A DNA stretch of 64,000 bases from positions 1-64,000 of the forward strand of contig LT642151.1 in the NCBI GenBank assembly GCA_900128585.1, in the 5' to 3' direction. The translations under genes and the position numbers were made by a program. Source of the stretch: Stramenopiles sp. TOSAG23-3 (Eukaryota > Sar). The notes under the pieces were generated by a model. It was not told the DNA's origin. It searched no databases and saw only the letters and a program-made list of their open reading frames with translations. How positions within the stretch are numbered: position 1 is the first letter of the stretch; every line of letters begins with the position of its first letter. Of this stretch, positions 9,111 through 18,560 are shown piece by piece.

Positions 9111-10425
9111 GCCTTCAACGTGGGCTTGGGTACAGGTAGGCCCGGGAAAACACACGCAATCGATTACTGACCTCACTTCACAAAACGACGAAACACAAAC
9201 CACAAACACACGCGCGAGAACACTGTCTTCCTTTCATAGAATAACACACGCAGATATTATCTGAAGAGAAGAAAAACAGATAGATGGTAAGAAAAGAAAG
9301 TAAACATTCATTCCAAAATTTAACAAGCTGCTGCTCCATAATAATAATAATAATAAATCTAATAATAACAAAAAACAATATAATATTAATACCAAGAAGA
9401 AGTAAGAAGAAGAAAAAAAAAAGAAAAAATAATAATATATTATAAGAAGAAGAAGAGATTGGTATATAATAGACTAATAGACAGAGTAAAAGAAAAAAGA
9501 AGAAGAAGAGAAAAGTAAAAGAAAAAAGAAGAAGAAGAAGAAGAAGAAGAAGAAAAGAAGAAAAAGAAAAGAAGAAGAGAAAAGAAAAAGAAAAGAAGAA
9601 GAGAAAAGAAGAAGAGAAAAGAAAAGAAGAAGAAAAAAAGAAGAGAAAAGAAAAAGAAGAAGAAGAAAAGAAGAGAAAAGAAAAAGAAAAGAAGAAGAGA
9701 AAAGAAAAAGAAGAAGAAAAAAAGAAGAAGAAAAGAAAAAGAAAAAGAGAAAAGAAAAAGAAGAAGAAAAGAAGAAGAGAAAAGAAAAAGAAAAAGAAAA
9801 GAAGAAGAGAAAAGAAAAGAAGAAGAAAAGAAGAAGAGAAAAGAAAAGAAGAAGAAAAAAAGAAGAGAAAAGAAAAAGAAAAGAAGAAGAGAAAAGAAAA
9901 AGAAGAACGAAGAAGAATAGAAGAATAATGGAGTGGAGTGGAAGATTGATAGATATAATATAAGAATAGTATTATAATTATTAATAATCATTTCTAGACT
10001 CCTCGTACTCATACTAGTCTAAGAAGACCCTTTCTCCTGTTTCAGAAGACCGACCGACCGACCCTACTCCCTACTCCTCGTATTTATTTATTATATTGAT
10101 TTTAAATTACTACCAGGTATTAATACCACCCTGTACCTACCTGGAATAATACTTCTGAAGAAGAAGAAGAGAGAGAAGAAGAAGAGAAAGAAGAGGAGTA
10201 TTTATTATTATTAAATTACAATATAATAAATAATAATAATAAAATTGTTTCTTTTGTTTTGTTTCTTCTTTTTCGGTTGTTTCTTAATATTAGTGTATGT
10301 GTGTGCGCGTAATTTGCATTGATACAATTTGTCATCAATGGAGAAACGTTTGATATTGATTGCATTGAAGTTTTGAAGAAACGTTTATCCCTCCTTCCTC
10401 CCTCAAAACTGAAGAACGAAACATA
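9111..10425. other. Divergent spacer dominated by purine-rich repeats
   Basis: The WW-methyltransferase and eIF4E-fusion genes point away from here, so both promoters should lie in it. It contains TAATAA-rich sequence, the long purine run listed separately, GACC repeats near 10050-10063, and a second GAAGAAGA run near 10158-10198. The frame that reads as Phe/Ser-rich protein on the minus strand is only the translation of the purine run. Confidence 0.7.
9517..9907. repeat. 391-nt uninterrupted polypurine tract (GAA/GAAAA-type)
   Basis: Every base on the plus strand from 9517 to 9907 is A or G, arranged as irregular GAA, GAAAA and GAAGAGAAAA units. Such homopurine-homopyrimidine mirror tracts can form triplex (H-DNA). 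The tract is interrupted only at its flanks, by a T at 9516 and a C at 9908. Confidence 0.95.
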
Positions 10426-11652
10426 ATGGCGGCCTTGGCGATTCTGGAAGAGTACGTGGAGAAGAAAGGGACGCTGGACAACCTGTCGGTGGACGTGGCC
10501 CAAGAGAAGAAGAAGACCTCGTACTTTGTGCCAGTCCCGAACGGGAACTTTTCCGATTTCAAGGATGGCACAAAGATCAAGAAGAAGGTTCAACACTTCA
10601 GAGACGTCGCAGGCTGGATCCCAAGCACTCTCGAGCCCAACAAGATTGGAGTGGAGTCGGGTGTAAAACCTAGAAATAAAGAAATGGCCTGTTACTTCGG
10701 TGCCGGGGTTTCGATCGAGCAGGAGATCCCGGTGGACGTCATCCCAGGTGCGTACTACACGCTAATCATCCACGCCATCAAGTCCGCGGAATCTGCGGAC
10801 TACATCAAGTTGGAAATGGAAATGAAAGGGAAAGTCGTCGCCACGGGGAAAACGCCCAAGCTGAACAAGAAGTGGTGCGAGGGGAGCCTTCAGTACCAGG
10901 TCCCGGGCGGCACGAAGGACGGCCTGAAGCTCACCATCCGCCTGACGGCAAAGAACGCCTGGTCCCAGGTGTGCGCGATTCAGCTGCACGTCGGCGACAG
11001 CCCTGGCGCGTACAAGCGAAACTCCAAGGCGAAGGCAGAGATTAGCGAGCTGGACAAGCGGGAAGTGACGACCTACCCGAAGGAAAACCGCCTGAACACG
11101 GGGTGGTCCATATGGGAGCACAGGAAGCAGCAAGGCCGGTTCATCTCCGACGCGTACTTGGACTCCCTTGTCCGCGTCGCCGATTTCCGCACCGTCGAGC
11201 GGTTCTGGCAGCACTGGCAGCAGCTCCCATTGCCGAGCGAGTTTTTCAACGACGGAAACGGGGTGCGGCAGTTCACCAACCGCCAGATCGAAGGGTTTAG
11301 TGTGTTCCGGGAAGGGGTCGAGCCGAAGTGGGAAGACCCCATGAACGAGAACGGCGGAGAGTGGTACTTTAGAAGAGGCATGCAATTGGACAAATTCGAC
11401 GAGTTCTGGGAGGAGATCGTCTTAGCAATGATAGGAGAGGTGTTAGACCCGGGAACGGAAGAGATTTGTGGGGTCCGTATTGTAGATAAATCGCGCGATA
11501 ACCGCAGAGCGTACCGGTTGGAGGTATGGTTTCGCAATGCCCCCGGGGGGAAACCAGGGCCAGCCGGGGACGAAATCAAGCGAAGGATCGAAGAGGTCCT
11601 TGCCGAACGGGGCGGAAAGTTTACCTTTGATTTCAGGCACCACAAAGGTTAA
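10426..11652 (+). CDS. eIF4E class II (4EHP-like) protein with N-terminal beta-sandwich domain
   Basis: 408 residues from an ATG. Residues about 222-405 are an eIF4E fold. E-P-K-W-E-D-P at 299-305 gives the second cap-stacking Trp (W302), F-W-Q-H-W follows the first helix, and W368 matches the third conserved Trp. At the first cap-stacking position the residue is Tyr244 within S-D-A-Y, as in 4EHP/eIF4E2, not Trp. Residues about 35-190 do not belong to eIF4E. They look like a galactose-binding or jelly-roll beta-sandwich (N-G-N-F-S-D-F, G-W-I-P, Q-E-I-P-V...P-G-A-Y-Y-T-L, then alternating strands). 4EHP proteins bind cap without eIF4G and usually repress translation; that role is inferred here. 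The extra domain could bind a glycan, a nucleotide sugar or a protein. Confidence 0.8.
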   Translation: MAALAILEEYVEKKGTLDNLSVDVAQEKKKTSYFVPVPNGNFSDFKDGTKIKKKVQHFRDVAGWIPSTLEPNKIGVESGVKPRNKEMACYFGAGVSIEQEIPVDVIPGAYYTLIIHAIKSAESADYIKLEMEMKGKVVATGKTPKLNKKWCEGSLQYQVPGGTKDGLKLTIRLTAKNAWSQVCAIQLHVGDSPGAYKRNSKAKAEISELDKREVTTYPKENRLNTGWSIWEHRKQQGRFISDAYLDSLVRVADFRTVERFWQHWQQLPLPSEFFNDGNGVRQFTNRQIEGFSVFREGVEPKWEDPMNENGGEWYFRRGMQLDKFDEFWEEIVLAMIGEVLDPGTEEICGVRIVDKSRDNRRAYRLEVWFRNAPGGKPGPAGDEIKRRIEEVLAERGGKFTFDFRHHKG

Positions 11653-12555
11653 AGTAGGACGGACGGAAGGAAAACGCAGTCTCTTTCTTTCTACACCCTT
11701 ATGACAATCGATCTCTACCGTGTTGTAAACTTTTGGAAGTGAAACAGAGGAGTATATAAGATATATATTATGTTTGTTAAGTATAACGTATAGCTATGAT
11801 ATAATAAATAAATGAAGAAAACATCATAAAAAACAATCTCACTCTTCTCTTTTTCTTTCCATCATCGTTTTCTTTAAAAGCAATCCAATATGATGTACAA
11901 TACTTAATCGACACAATAATATATAAATATCAATAATTAGAGATTTATGGATGTATAATATATTAAACATTATTAAAACAATAGTCAGGAGAATCTATTG
12001 GGTGGTGCTTAGCCACCCAAAGGAGCGGAGCAAATGCTGTAGTAATATTGTAGTCTAATTAAAGAAAGCCCTATTATAACTAGCCCATTCCGAACGAGGA
12101 AGGAAGGGAAAAAAATGAACCCTATAGTAGTCTTATATATTAATATATTATAATAAAAATTACTATTTGAAGAAATACTTCATCAAGAAGAAGAAGAATA
12201 GAAGAATAAAGAACACATCCTAATAAAATCAATCGCTTTATTCTTCTTCCTCCTCCTCCATCATCATCAATCAATCATCAATCACAAGAACACAACAACA
12301 AAGAAGAGAAGAAGAAGAAAAAAAAGAAGAAGAAGAAGAGGAGCTAACCCATCATTCGAAGAAAAATATTATTCCTGTACTCGTTATATAGCTATTATTA
12401 ATTTATATGATAATTTATAGACTTGAATTGAATTGGGATTGGAATTTGAATGCTCCTCGTCAGCTTCATACAATAGATTTTAAACAATTTCGAATCTTCA
12501 TTTTGTTTTTTCCTTTTTTGGTTTGGTTTGTGTTCTATTTTTGTATAGTGTTGCG
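11653..12555. other. AT-rich spacer with GAAGAAG tracts
   Basis: This contains AATAAATAAA near 11805-11813 downstream of the eIF4E fusion (a likely poly(A) signal), long TATA/TAATA stretches, pyrimidine- and purine-rich runs at about 12240-12260 and 12300-12340, and at 12492-12523 one copy of a 32-bp direct repeat just upstream of the next gene. No coding frame is convincing. Confidence 0.6.
12492..12523 (+). repeat. 32-bp direct repeat, copy 1
   Basis: A T-rich 32-mer beginning GAATCTTCATTTTG is repeated exactly at 14344-14375. Copy 1 ends 32 bases before the ATG of the membrane-protein gene, so it probably lies in its promoter or leader. Confidence 0.85.
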
Positions 12556-14250
12556 ATGGAAACGTCGTCGTACGTGGCTCCGGCAACGGAGGAACCGGGA
12601 GGTGGTGCAAATGCCGTGCACGATGACGATGAGCGTCCAGGAAAGTATGCCTCCAAGTTCTTCCTTGGGCATAGCAGGCGTTTATCATTCAATACAAATG
12701 TGTTTGTGCGTTACTACGTCGTTGACATGCTCTCGAACGGGCTTGGTCCGCTGTCCTGGATCGTCGCTGTTCCTGTGTTCGGCAGAAATGGGGCAATAAA
12801 CATGACGTACTTGCCGAACAACTCCTTGAAAAGTTGGGTGGTTCTAACGCTCATGTCGCTGTTGTTCCAGTTTTTCTCTCTCGTCCCTCTGATCGAAACC
12901 GTACTAATTCTGACGGGCGTGCGCACAGAGAGCAACTACAACATTTTCAGCGAAGGCCTCATGGTCTTGGTAGGCATGTTGATCCAGCCCATCCCAAGCG
13001 GCGTTAAGTACGCGTTTATGCAGGAACAGCGTTTCAAAACGGAAGTGCTCGGGCCAAAAGTAACCGCGCGTATAGTGATGAACAGCGACTCGGACACCAC
13101 GACGGACGCCATCGGTCAATGGGTCCGGCCATTGCCAGAAGGCGTTCTCCGGAGCGAAGTGATACGGTCGTTATGGCGCAGTGGAGACCCAGAGGACGGG
13201 CAACGGTTGGGACTAACCTTGGACAAGAGGCGGCCGATTGACCGGGAAACCGGGGGCGGTGCGGAGAAAAGTTCGTTCCGACTGGGGGAACGGATCAGTT
13301 TGGAGAGAATTATGCTCGGGGTGATCCGGCGACAGAGCGGGAAAATGCAATGGCAGTTCAACCGTAAATTCCACCCTTACATATACTTTTGCGCCATCGC
13401 AATAATTGTTTCGGTCAACCCACTGTACAAGCGGTTCATCCTTGGACTCCCCCCGTTCGGGAGCGACACGCTTGAGGTTTTGGCGAGCGTTGCAACGATG
13501 TTCAATCTGTGCCTGATCTTGATGGCGGGAACTGTACTTCGGCCATTGATATGTGCGAGTGGTCATCTATCTCGAAATCGGCGAATTTTGAAAGACTACA
13601 CCCGGCTGCTGCTGCCCTCGCTCGACATAGGAAAGGGTTGGGCGACGCGGATGAAGGGTGGGGTGGACGGGATGGGGGAGTGCGATGAACTGGGCCTCCT
13701 TTCAAGGCCCGTCCCAACGGTTGAGATAACGAAACGAAGCATCAAGGTTTGGGCACGGGGACGGGAGGCGCTTCTCGAGTTTGGCAAAGTCTACTGGCTT
13801 CGCCTGTCTATTTTTGTTGGCTGCCTCCTGATCGAGGTCGGGTTTCTGGTGCTGGTGCTGTTCACGCAGTTGATACTTTCCCTTCTTCTCGGAACCCGCA
13901 TGCAAATAAGCGCGTTCGTTTTTATCGTCGCAGCACTTCTCGTCATATTTGTCCTGCTCTTTGGCCTGGTGGTTCTGGAAGGTATGCACACGACCCGGTC
14001 GAAGAAAATTTTGCGAACAGCGTTGCTGAGAACGGCGCGACATTTCTCTCTCTCCAAGGCGGGCGCCAACGACGACGCCGAGGGGGTTGAGAGTGAGCTC
14101 CGGAAAGTTGCCATGGAAATTGAAAGCGAACTGGTCTCCCACCCTGTTAAGCTTTTGGGCATGCCCTTGAACTTTACAATGCTGGAATCATTGGTTGGTG
14201 CGATCGTTGGAATGGGATTGGTTTTTTACCAAGTTACAATTAATAATTAA
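12556..14250 (+). CDS. Polytopic membrane protein of unknown family
   Basis: 564 residues from the first ATG at 12556. About six hydrophobic segments are visible: near residues 95-120, 275-300, 310-335, 410-440, 450-475 and at the extreme C-terminus. A charged loop lies between the first and second (about 155-270), and a second charged loop precedes the fourth segment. The N-terminal 40 residues are polar with no signal peptide. I cannot assign a family: there is no transporter signature, pore loop or catalytic motif. The layout, with hydrophobic hairpins separated by charged cytosolic loops, is compatible with a channel-like or scaffold protein, but that is a guess. The gene is flanked by the two copies of the 32-bp repeat. 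Confidence 0.75.
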   Translation: METSSYVAPATEEPGGGANAVHDDDERPGKYASKFFLGHSRRLSFNTNVFVRYYVVDMLSNGLGPLSWIVAVPVFGRNGAINMTYLPNNSLKSWVVLTLMSLLFQFFSLVPLIETVLILTGVRTESNYNIFSEGLMVLVGMLIQPIPSGVKYAFMQEQRFKTEVLGPKVTARIVMNSDSDTTTDAIGQWVRPLPEGVLRSEVIRSLWRSGDPEDGQRLGLTLDKRRPIDRETGGGAEKSSFRLGERISLERIMLGVIRRQSGKMQWQFNRKFHPYIYFCAIAIIVSVNPLYKRFILGLPPFGSDTLEVLASVATMFNLCLILMAGTVLRPLICASGHLSRNRRILKDYTRLLLPSLDIGKGWATRMKGGVDGMGECDELGLLSRPVPTVEITKRSIKVWARGREALLEFGKVYWLRLSIFVGCLLIEVGFLVLVLFTQLILSLLLGTRMQISAFVFIVAALLVIFVLLFGLVVLEGMHTTRSKKILRTALLRTARHFSLSKAGANDDAEGVESELRKVAMEIESELVSHPVKLLGMPLNFTMLESLVGAIVGMGLVFYQVTINN

Positions 14251-14731
14251 ATAAATTCGAAAAAAGTACGATAATAATCAAAATACTGGGGTACGCGGTT
14301 AGAAAACAATATTACGAAAAATATAGAATTAAGTCGAAGTGTTGAATCTTCATTTTGTTTTTTCCTTTTTTGGTTGTTGTTTATATATACCCTATTTGTA
14401 TCACTATAAAGAGAGATACCCTGTGCCCAAACTTATGCCTACACTTGTGCCCCGCCCTCCTCATTTCTTCCTCTCCAGATTATTTTTTTTTGTGTGTGTG
14501 TGTGTTGTTGTTGGTGGTGTGTTGTGTGTTTATTATTATTTTTTGACCCACCCACGATATTATATTTTCGATTAGACCTTTTTTTCGTGGTTTACAATTC
14601 ACAAACACTTTCGTTCAAACAATAAATATGGTTCAGTTCAATAATAACAATAAAGAAAAGCGCGTGCATATTATAGTATAGGAACATTACGTATATGTAA
14701 GAAATAAAACACCGCAAACGCAGTTTTCAAC
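14251..14731. other. Spacer before the NADPH oxidase gene
   Basis: This holds the second copy of the 32-bp repeat, a GT-rich run near 14490-14530, and AT-rich sequence with a TATATACC-like element near 14384. The final 130 bases should hold the NADPH oxidase promoter and leader. No coding frame is supported. Confidence 0.55.
14344..14375 (+). repeat. 32-bp direct repeat, copy 2
   Basis: Identical to 12492-12523 over 32 bases, in the same orientation, 1852 bp away. It lies 94 bases past the stop of the membrane-protein gene and 356 bases before the NADPH oxidase ATG. Confidence 0.85.
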
Positions 14732-16963
14732 ATGTTGACAACAGCACCGAGCGGGGAAGAGATTGCAACAGCGCCGAATGTGAAAGAAATAACGAGGGAA
14801 ATTTCGTTAACAGAAGTGTCTGTGGAAGTAACAAGCAGATCGGATGGGTATATGCCTCCTACGTTAGCACATGCAATGTCTAAGCATCAACTTGTTCTTC
14901 ATAAATCAGAACATATGGTGTCTGTACATGGTCAAACTGGAGGGTTAAAGGAGACATTTAAGTTGTTGGATACAGATGGTGACGGGGAAATTGACAAGTC
15001 TGAACTCTGTGAGTTAATAAACGCTGCGCAGCATAAATGTAATTTTCATTTGGATGAAATTACAATTCAAAAAATTGCAGATGCTTTGTTATCGGATGTT
15101 GATAAAGACGATTCTGGCACAATTGATGTGGATGAATTTGTTGGCATGTTCACCAAAAACAAGAAATTAATGGCCTTGTTTACCAAGCAGCCGGCTACCA
15201 CTGCAGAAAAAAATAACACTGGTGGTGGTAATGACAAAAATCACGATAATATGGGTCATAATAACAGTAGGAAAGGCAAACGTCCAACTTTACACCATGC
15301 GGATACGTACGCAGAACCGCGAATTTCGGTATGCGGCTCATGGGCGGAATCAAAACGGCATCAGTTAGTAGCCCTTCGAAATAAACGATTATATGGTTGG
15401 ATTACGTTTTACGGAATTGTTAATCTTGCATTTTTTGTGTACAAATATATAGAGTATTACAATCGGCCGGAAGCACAGGCGGTTATGGGGCATTGCATTT
15501 GCATTGCAAGGGGATCAGCACAAGCGATCAATTTCAATTCTTTTCTAATCTTGCTGCCAATGTGCAAGCACGTTATGACTTACATTAGGCAGTCAAGGTT
15601 ACGTTTTATTCTGCCGTTGGATTTATACCTTGAGACGCACATGATGATTGGCACGGCGCTTGTGATGTTTGCTATTGCACATGTATTTGCACATATCTGT
15701 GACTTTGTATTGATTGCAGATACTGAAAACGCGAGCGACAAAGAGCTCGAAGCCCTTTTCGGGGGCGGTGTGTCTTTTCCATCTACCTCGGGGGAGCGTT
15801 GGGGGGTATTATTAAGCAGTCGTGCTGCCATAACTGGGTTCTTAATGTGCCTGTGTTTTGCTGTTGCATACCCACTTTCGTTGACGCCTGGCTTTTTTCC
15901 TCGCATAAAAAAGGCGATACGTATGAAATCTGGTACTTTTTTCAACGCGTTTTGGTACGCGCACCATTTGTTTGTTCTAGCATTGGCGTTGCTGTGCGTT
16001 CACGGGACTCAAAATTTGTTGGAACATTTCCAAACTTTGTTTTGGGTTGGGGTGCCCCTTTTGTGTTATGTTCTTTCGAAAATACTCCGCGCCATTCAGC
16101 GACCAGTGAAGGTGATCTCGGCGACAGCAAAAAGTGGGGATGTGCTGGAATTACGGCTCGAAAAACCAGCGTCATGGAAGAAGTGGCCTTTATGCTTTGG
16201 GAAAGATCGTCTTCAACCAGGAATGTACGCCTTTCTTAATATCCCATCTATATCCTCAACAGAATGGCACCCGTTTTCTTTAACATCAGCCCCAGGGGAT
16301 GACTTTATCGAGTTTCATATCAGGTCCGTCGGGGATTGGACCAATGCGTTGCTGAAGACTTTTCAAAACGGGGGCGAGAAAGCCATGGAGACGACAAAGG
16401 TTTTTGTAGACGGACCGTTGGGGGCTAGCTCCGAAGGTTATCTAGACTATGATATTGTGGTATTAATTGGGGCTGGGATTGGCATCACACCAATGGCTAG
16501 CATAGTTCGGCACTTAATTTCAGAACGCGATGGTTTAAAGAAGGCTTACTTTTTTTGGGCAACTCGTGATCGAAGCGCATTTGGTTGGTTTAAAACAGTA
16601 ATGGAGGACTTGTATGAACACGACAAGCAAGGGGTCGCTGAGTTGCACAATTTTCTTACCCGGGCAAAAGAAGATTCAAGTGATTTAGGGACTGCTTTGT
16701 TAGAGTATGCTCGGGAAATCAAGTTTAAAAGCGCAGGGGAAGATCTTGTGCTTGGAATGCATTCAACAAGAATGCTCGAGCTTGGTCGGCCTAAATGGGA
16801 TAGTGAATTCAAGTTAATCCGGGACAAGGCTTTAGAGTTAGGGGTAAAAAAGGTTGGAGTTTTCTTTTGTGGACCCTTGCGAATGGGATCAGCGATCTCA
16901 AAATCTTGCGAAATCAAAGGCAAAAGCGGCGTCGAGTTTGTCTTTACGAAGGAGACATTTTGA
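14732..16963 (+). CDS. EF-hand NADPH oxidase (NOX5/RBOH type)
   Basis: 743 residues from an ATG. Two canonical EF-hands (D-T-D-G-D-G-E-I-D at about 80-91 and D-K-D-D-S-G-T-I-D at 124-135) precede a ferric-reductase transmembrane domain of about six helices (roughly 220-460). That domain carries two histidine pairs able to hold two haems: one helix with H...H in the H-M-M-I-G-T...A-H-V-F-A-H region, one with H-H-L...C-V-H-G. H-P-F-S-L-T-S-A-P near 513 is the FAD-binding signature, G-A-G-I-G-I-T-P near 580 the NAD(P)-ribose loop, F-F-C-G-P near 711 the nicotinamide end, and the chain ends F-T-K-E-T-F, close to the canonical aromatic C-terminus. The family moves electrons from NADPH across a membrane to O2, making superoxide, and calcium binding to the EF-hands switches it on. 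The coding sequence looks richer in A/T-ending codons than neighbouring genes. Confidence 0.93.
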   Translation: MLTTAPSGEEIATAPNVKEITREISLTEVSVEVTSRSDGYMPPTLAHAMSKHQLVLHKSEHMVSVHGQTGGLKETFKLLDTDGDGEIDKSELCELINAAQHKCNFHLDEITIQKIADALLSDVDKDDSGTIDVDEFVGMFTKNKKLMALFTKQPATTAEKNNTGGGNDKNHDNMGHNNSRKGKRPTLHHADTYAEPRISVCGSWAESKRHQLVALRNKRLYGWITFYGIVNLAFFVYKYIEYYNRPEAQAVMGHCICIARGSAQAINFNSFLILLPMCKHVMTYIRQSRLRFILPLDLYLETHMMIGTALVMFAIAHVFAHICDFVLIADTENASDKELEALFGGGVSFPSTSGERWGVLLSSRAAITGFLMCLCFAVAYPLSLTPGFFPRIKKAIRMKSGTFFNAFWYAHHLFVLALALLCVHGTQNLLEHFQTLFWVGVPLLCYVLSKILRAIQRPVKVISATAKSGDVLELRLEKPASWKKWPLCFGKDRLQPGMYAFLNIPSISSTEWHPFSLTSAPGDDFIEFHIRSVGDWTNALLKTFQNGGEKAMETTKVFVDGPLGASSEGYLDYDIVVLIGAGIGITPMASIVRHLISERDGLKKAYFFWATRDRSAFGWFKTVMEDLYEHDKQGVAELHNFLTRAKEDSSDLGTALLEYAREIKFKSAGEDLVLGMHSTRMLELGRPKWDSEFKLIRDKALELGVKKVGVFFCGPLRMGSAISKSCEIKGKSGVEFVFTKETF

Positions 16964-17458
16964 GTTTAAAACTTACCCCGACTGTGACCTTTTTGTATTT
17001 TCTCCCAGAAATTGATTTAATAAACTGCGACAGATAAAACTGACTTCCAAGTTAGTTAGACATCGTCTCAACATTTAAAATTTTAATTAATATAGACAAC
17101 GAGCCCCTTTAAAACATTTATGCCGCTGTGTACTTTTAAGACCAATCAATTGGAATCTTGACCAGAACTTGATAATTAAATTTAGCTTCGTCGTCTTGTT
17201 TTAAATATAAAAAAAATCTTAAGATTCAGCCAATTTTCTTGTTTTTAAAACAAGAAAATTGGCCAATTATTTAAAAAAATAATAAAAAGAAAGTTAAGAA
17301 GAACTTCACACTCCAGAACCATCTTGATTCTTAAGAATGATTTTCGTAATAATAACAAGCAAGAACCACTTCGTAGATATTATAATCTTCTTTCCTTTTC
17401 TGGAAGTAAATTCACGCGCCTGAGTTTCAGTAAAACTCATTCCTTTCACAACGCAAAG
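16964..17458. other. Repeat-bearing spacer before an assembly gap
   Basis: AATAAA near 17020 could end the NADPH oxidase transcript. From 17154 the spacer carries a dispersed repeat copy that includes a perfect hairpin (listed separately). Nothing else is recognised. Confidence 0.6.
17154..17270 (+). repeat. Dispersed AACAGCCAATTTTCTTG-family repeat, copy A
   Basis: AATCTTGACCAGAACTT at 17154-17170 matches the copy at 34896. TAATTAAATTTAGCTTC follows, shared with the copies near 18388 and 54150. A perfect 12-bp inverted repeat (17230-17241 with 17251-17262, 9-nt loop) is built on the core CCAATTTTCTTG. Confidence 0.75.
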
Positions 17459-17571
17459 ATGGGCATAGCTGGATCGCGTGATGAGCTCCGTACACGGTTT
17501 GAATACTTGGCAGTAGGTGTTGCTCTCCCCTACGTCGGTAGGGCGTTGGGAGATTTAGTGTTGAAAAAACT
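17459..17571 (+). CDS. Partial gene running into the assembly gap
   Basis: From the ATG at 17459 (good context, AAAGATGG) an open frame reads 37 codons and is cut by the run of N. The visible N-terminus starts MGIAGSRDELR and continues as a mixed charged/hydrophobic helix with a G-V-A-L-P-Y-V-G-R segment. No family is recognised. Because the gap is only 810 bases and repeat sequence resumes beyond it, the gene is probably short, or it may be part of a mobile element. Confidence 0.35.
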
Positions 17572-18381
17572 NNNNNNNNNNNNNNNNNNNNNNNNNNNNN
17601 NNNNNNNNNNNNNNNNNNNNNNNNNNNNNNNNNNNNNNNNNNNNNNNNNNNNNNNNNNNNNNNNNNNNNNNNNNNNNNNNNNNNNNNNNNNNNNNNNNNN
17701 NNNNNNNNNNNNNNNNNNNNNNNNNNNNNNNNNNNNNNNNNNNNNNNNNNNNNNNNNNNNNNNNNNNNNNNNNNNNNNNNNNNNNNNNNNNNNNNNNNNN
17801 NNNNNNNNNNNNNNNNNNNNNNNNNNNNNNNNNNNNNNNNNNNNNNNNNNNNNNNNNNNNNNNNNNNNNNNNNNNNNNNNNNNNNNNNNNNNNNNNNNNN
17901 NNNNNNNNNNNNNNNNNNNNNNNNNNNNNNNNNNNNNNNNNNNNNNNNNNNNNNNNNNNNNNNNNNNNNNNNNNNNNNNNNNNNNNNNNNNNNNNNNNNN
18001 NNNNNNNNNNNNNNNNNNNNNNNNNNNNNNNNNNNNNNNNNNNNNNNNNNNNNNNNNNNNNNNNNNNNNNNNNNNNNNNNNNNNNNNNNNNNNNNNNNNN
18101 NNNNNNNNNNNNNNNNNNNNNNNNNNNNNNNNNNNNNNNNNNNNNNNNNNNNNNNNNNNNNNNNNNNNNNNNNNNNNNNNNNNNNNNNNNNNNNNNNNNN
18201 NNNNNNNNNNNNNNNNNNNNNNNNNNNNNNNNNNNNNNNNNNNNNNNNNNNNNNNNNNNNNNNNNNNNNNNNNNNNNNNNNNNNNNNNNNNNNNNNNNNN
18301 NNNNNNNNNNNNNNNNNNNNNNNNNNNNNNNNNNNNNNNNNNNNNNNNNNNNNNNNNNNNNNNNNNNNNNNNNNNNNNNNN
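17572..18381. other. Assembly gap (810 N)
   Basis: An unbroken run of N. Repeat-family sequence lies on both sides (17154-17270 and 18384-18425), which would explain a failed join. Open frames that appear to cross it are artefacts. Confidence 0.99.
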
Positions 18382-18383
18382 GT

Positions 18384-18425
18384 ATCATAATTAAATTTTA
18401 GCTTCCTCATACCCTAATTCTTGTT
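18384..18425. repeat. Dispersed repeat family, copy next to the gap
   Basis: The stretch beginning ATCATAATTAAATTTTAGCT matches the reverse complement of 54130-54168, with one extra base and a 2-base deletion. It is followed by CTTGTTTTTAG, the end of the family core. Confidence 0.7.
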
Positions 18426-18560
18426 TTTAGATTCAATAAAGGTGGACTTAATTTTTTTCTTCCTTTTTTCATTTCAATACTACTACTCGCTCTTAAAAAA
18501 TATTCCTTGTACTTTAAAATTAAAAAACTTTTGGTGTATCTGCTAAAATATATTGCCTTT

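Noticed and set aside
3355-9209. Longer versions of several genes beginning at GTG or TTG
   Set aside because: This is eukaryotic nuclear DNA, so I used the first in-frame ATG; the extra residues look like spacer translation.
9440-10012. Minus-strand frame of about 190 codons, rich in Phe and Ser
   Set aside because: It is the translation of the GAA/GAAAA purine tract; composition is purely that of the repeat.
17324-18410. Long frames on both strands crossing 17572-18381
   Set aside because: They exist only because the run of N has no stop codons.
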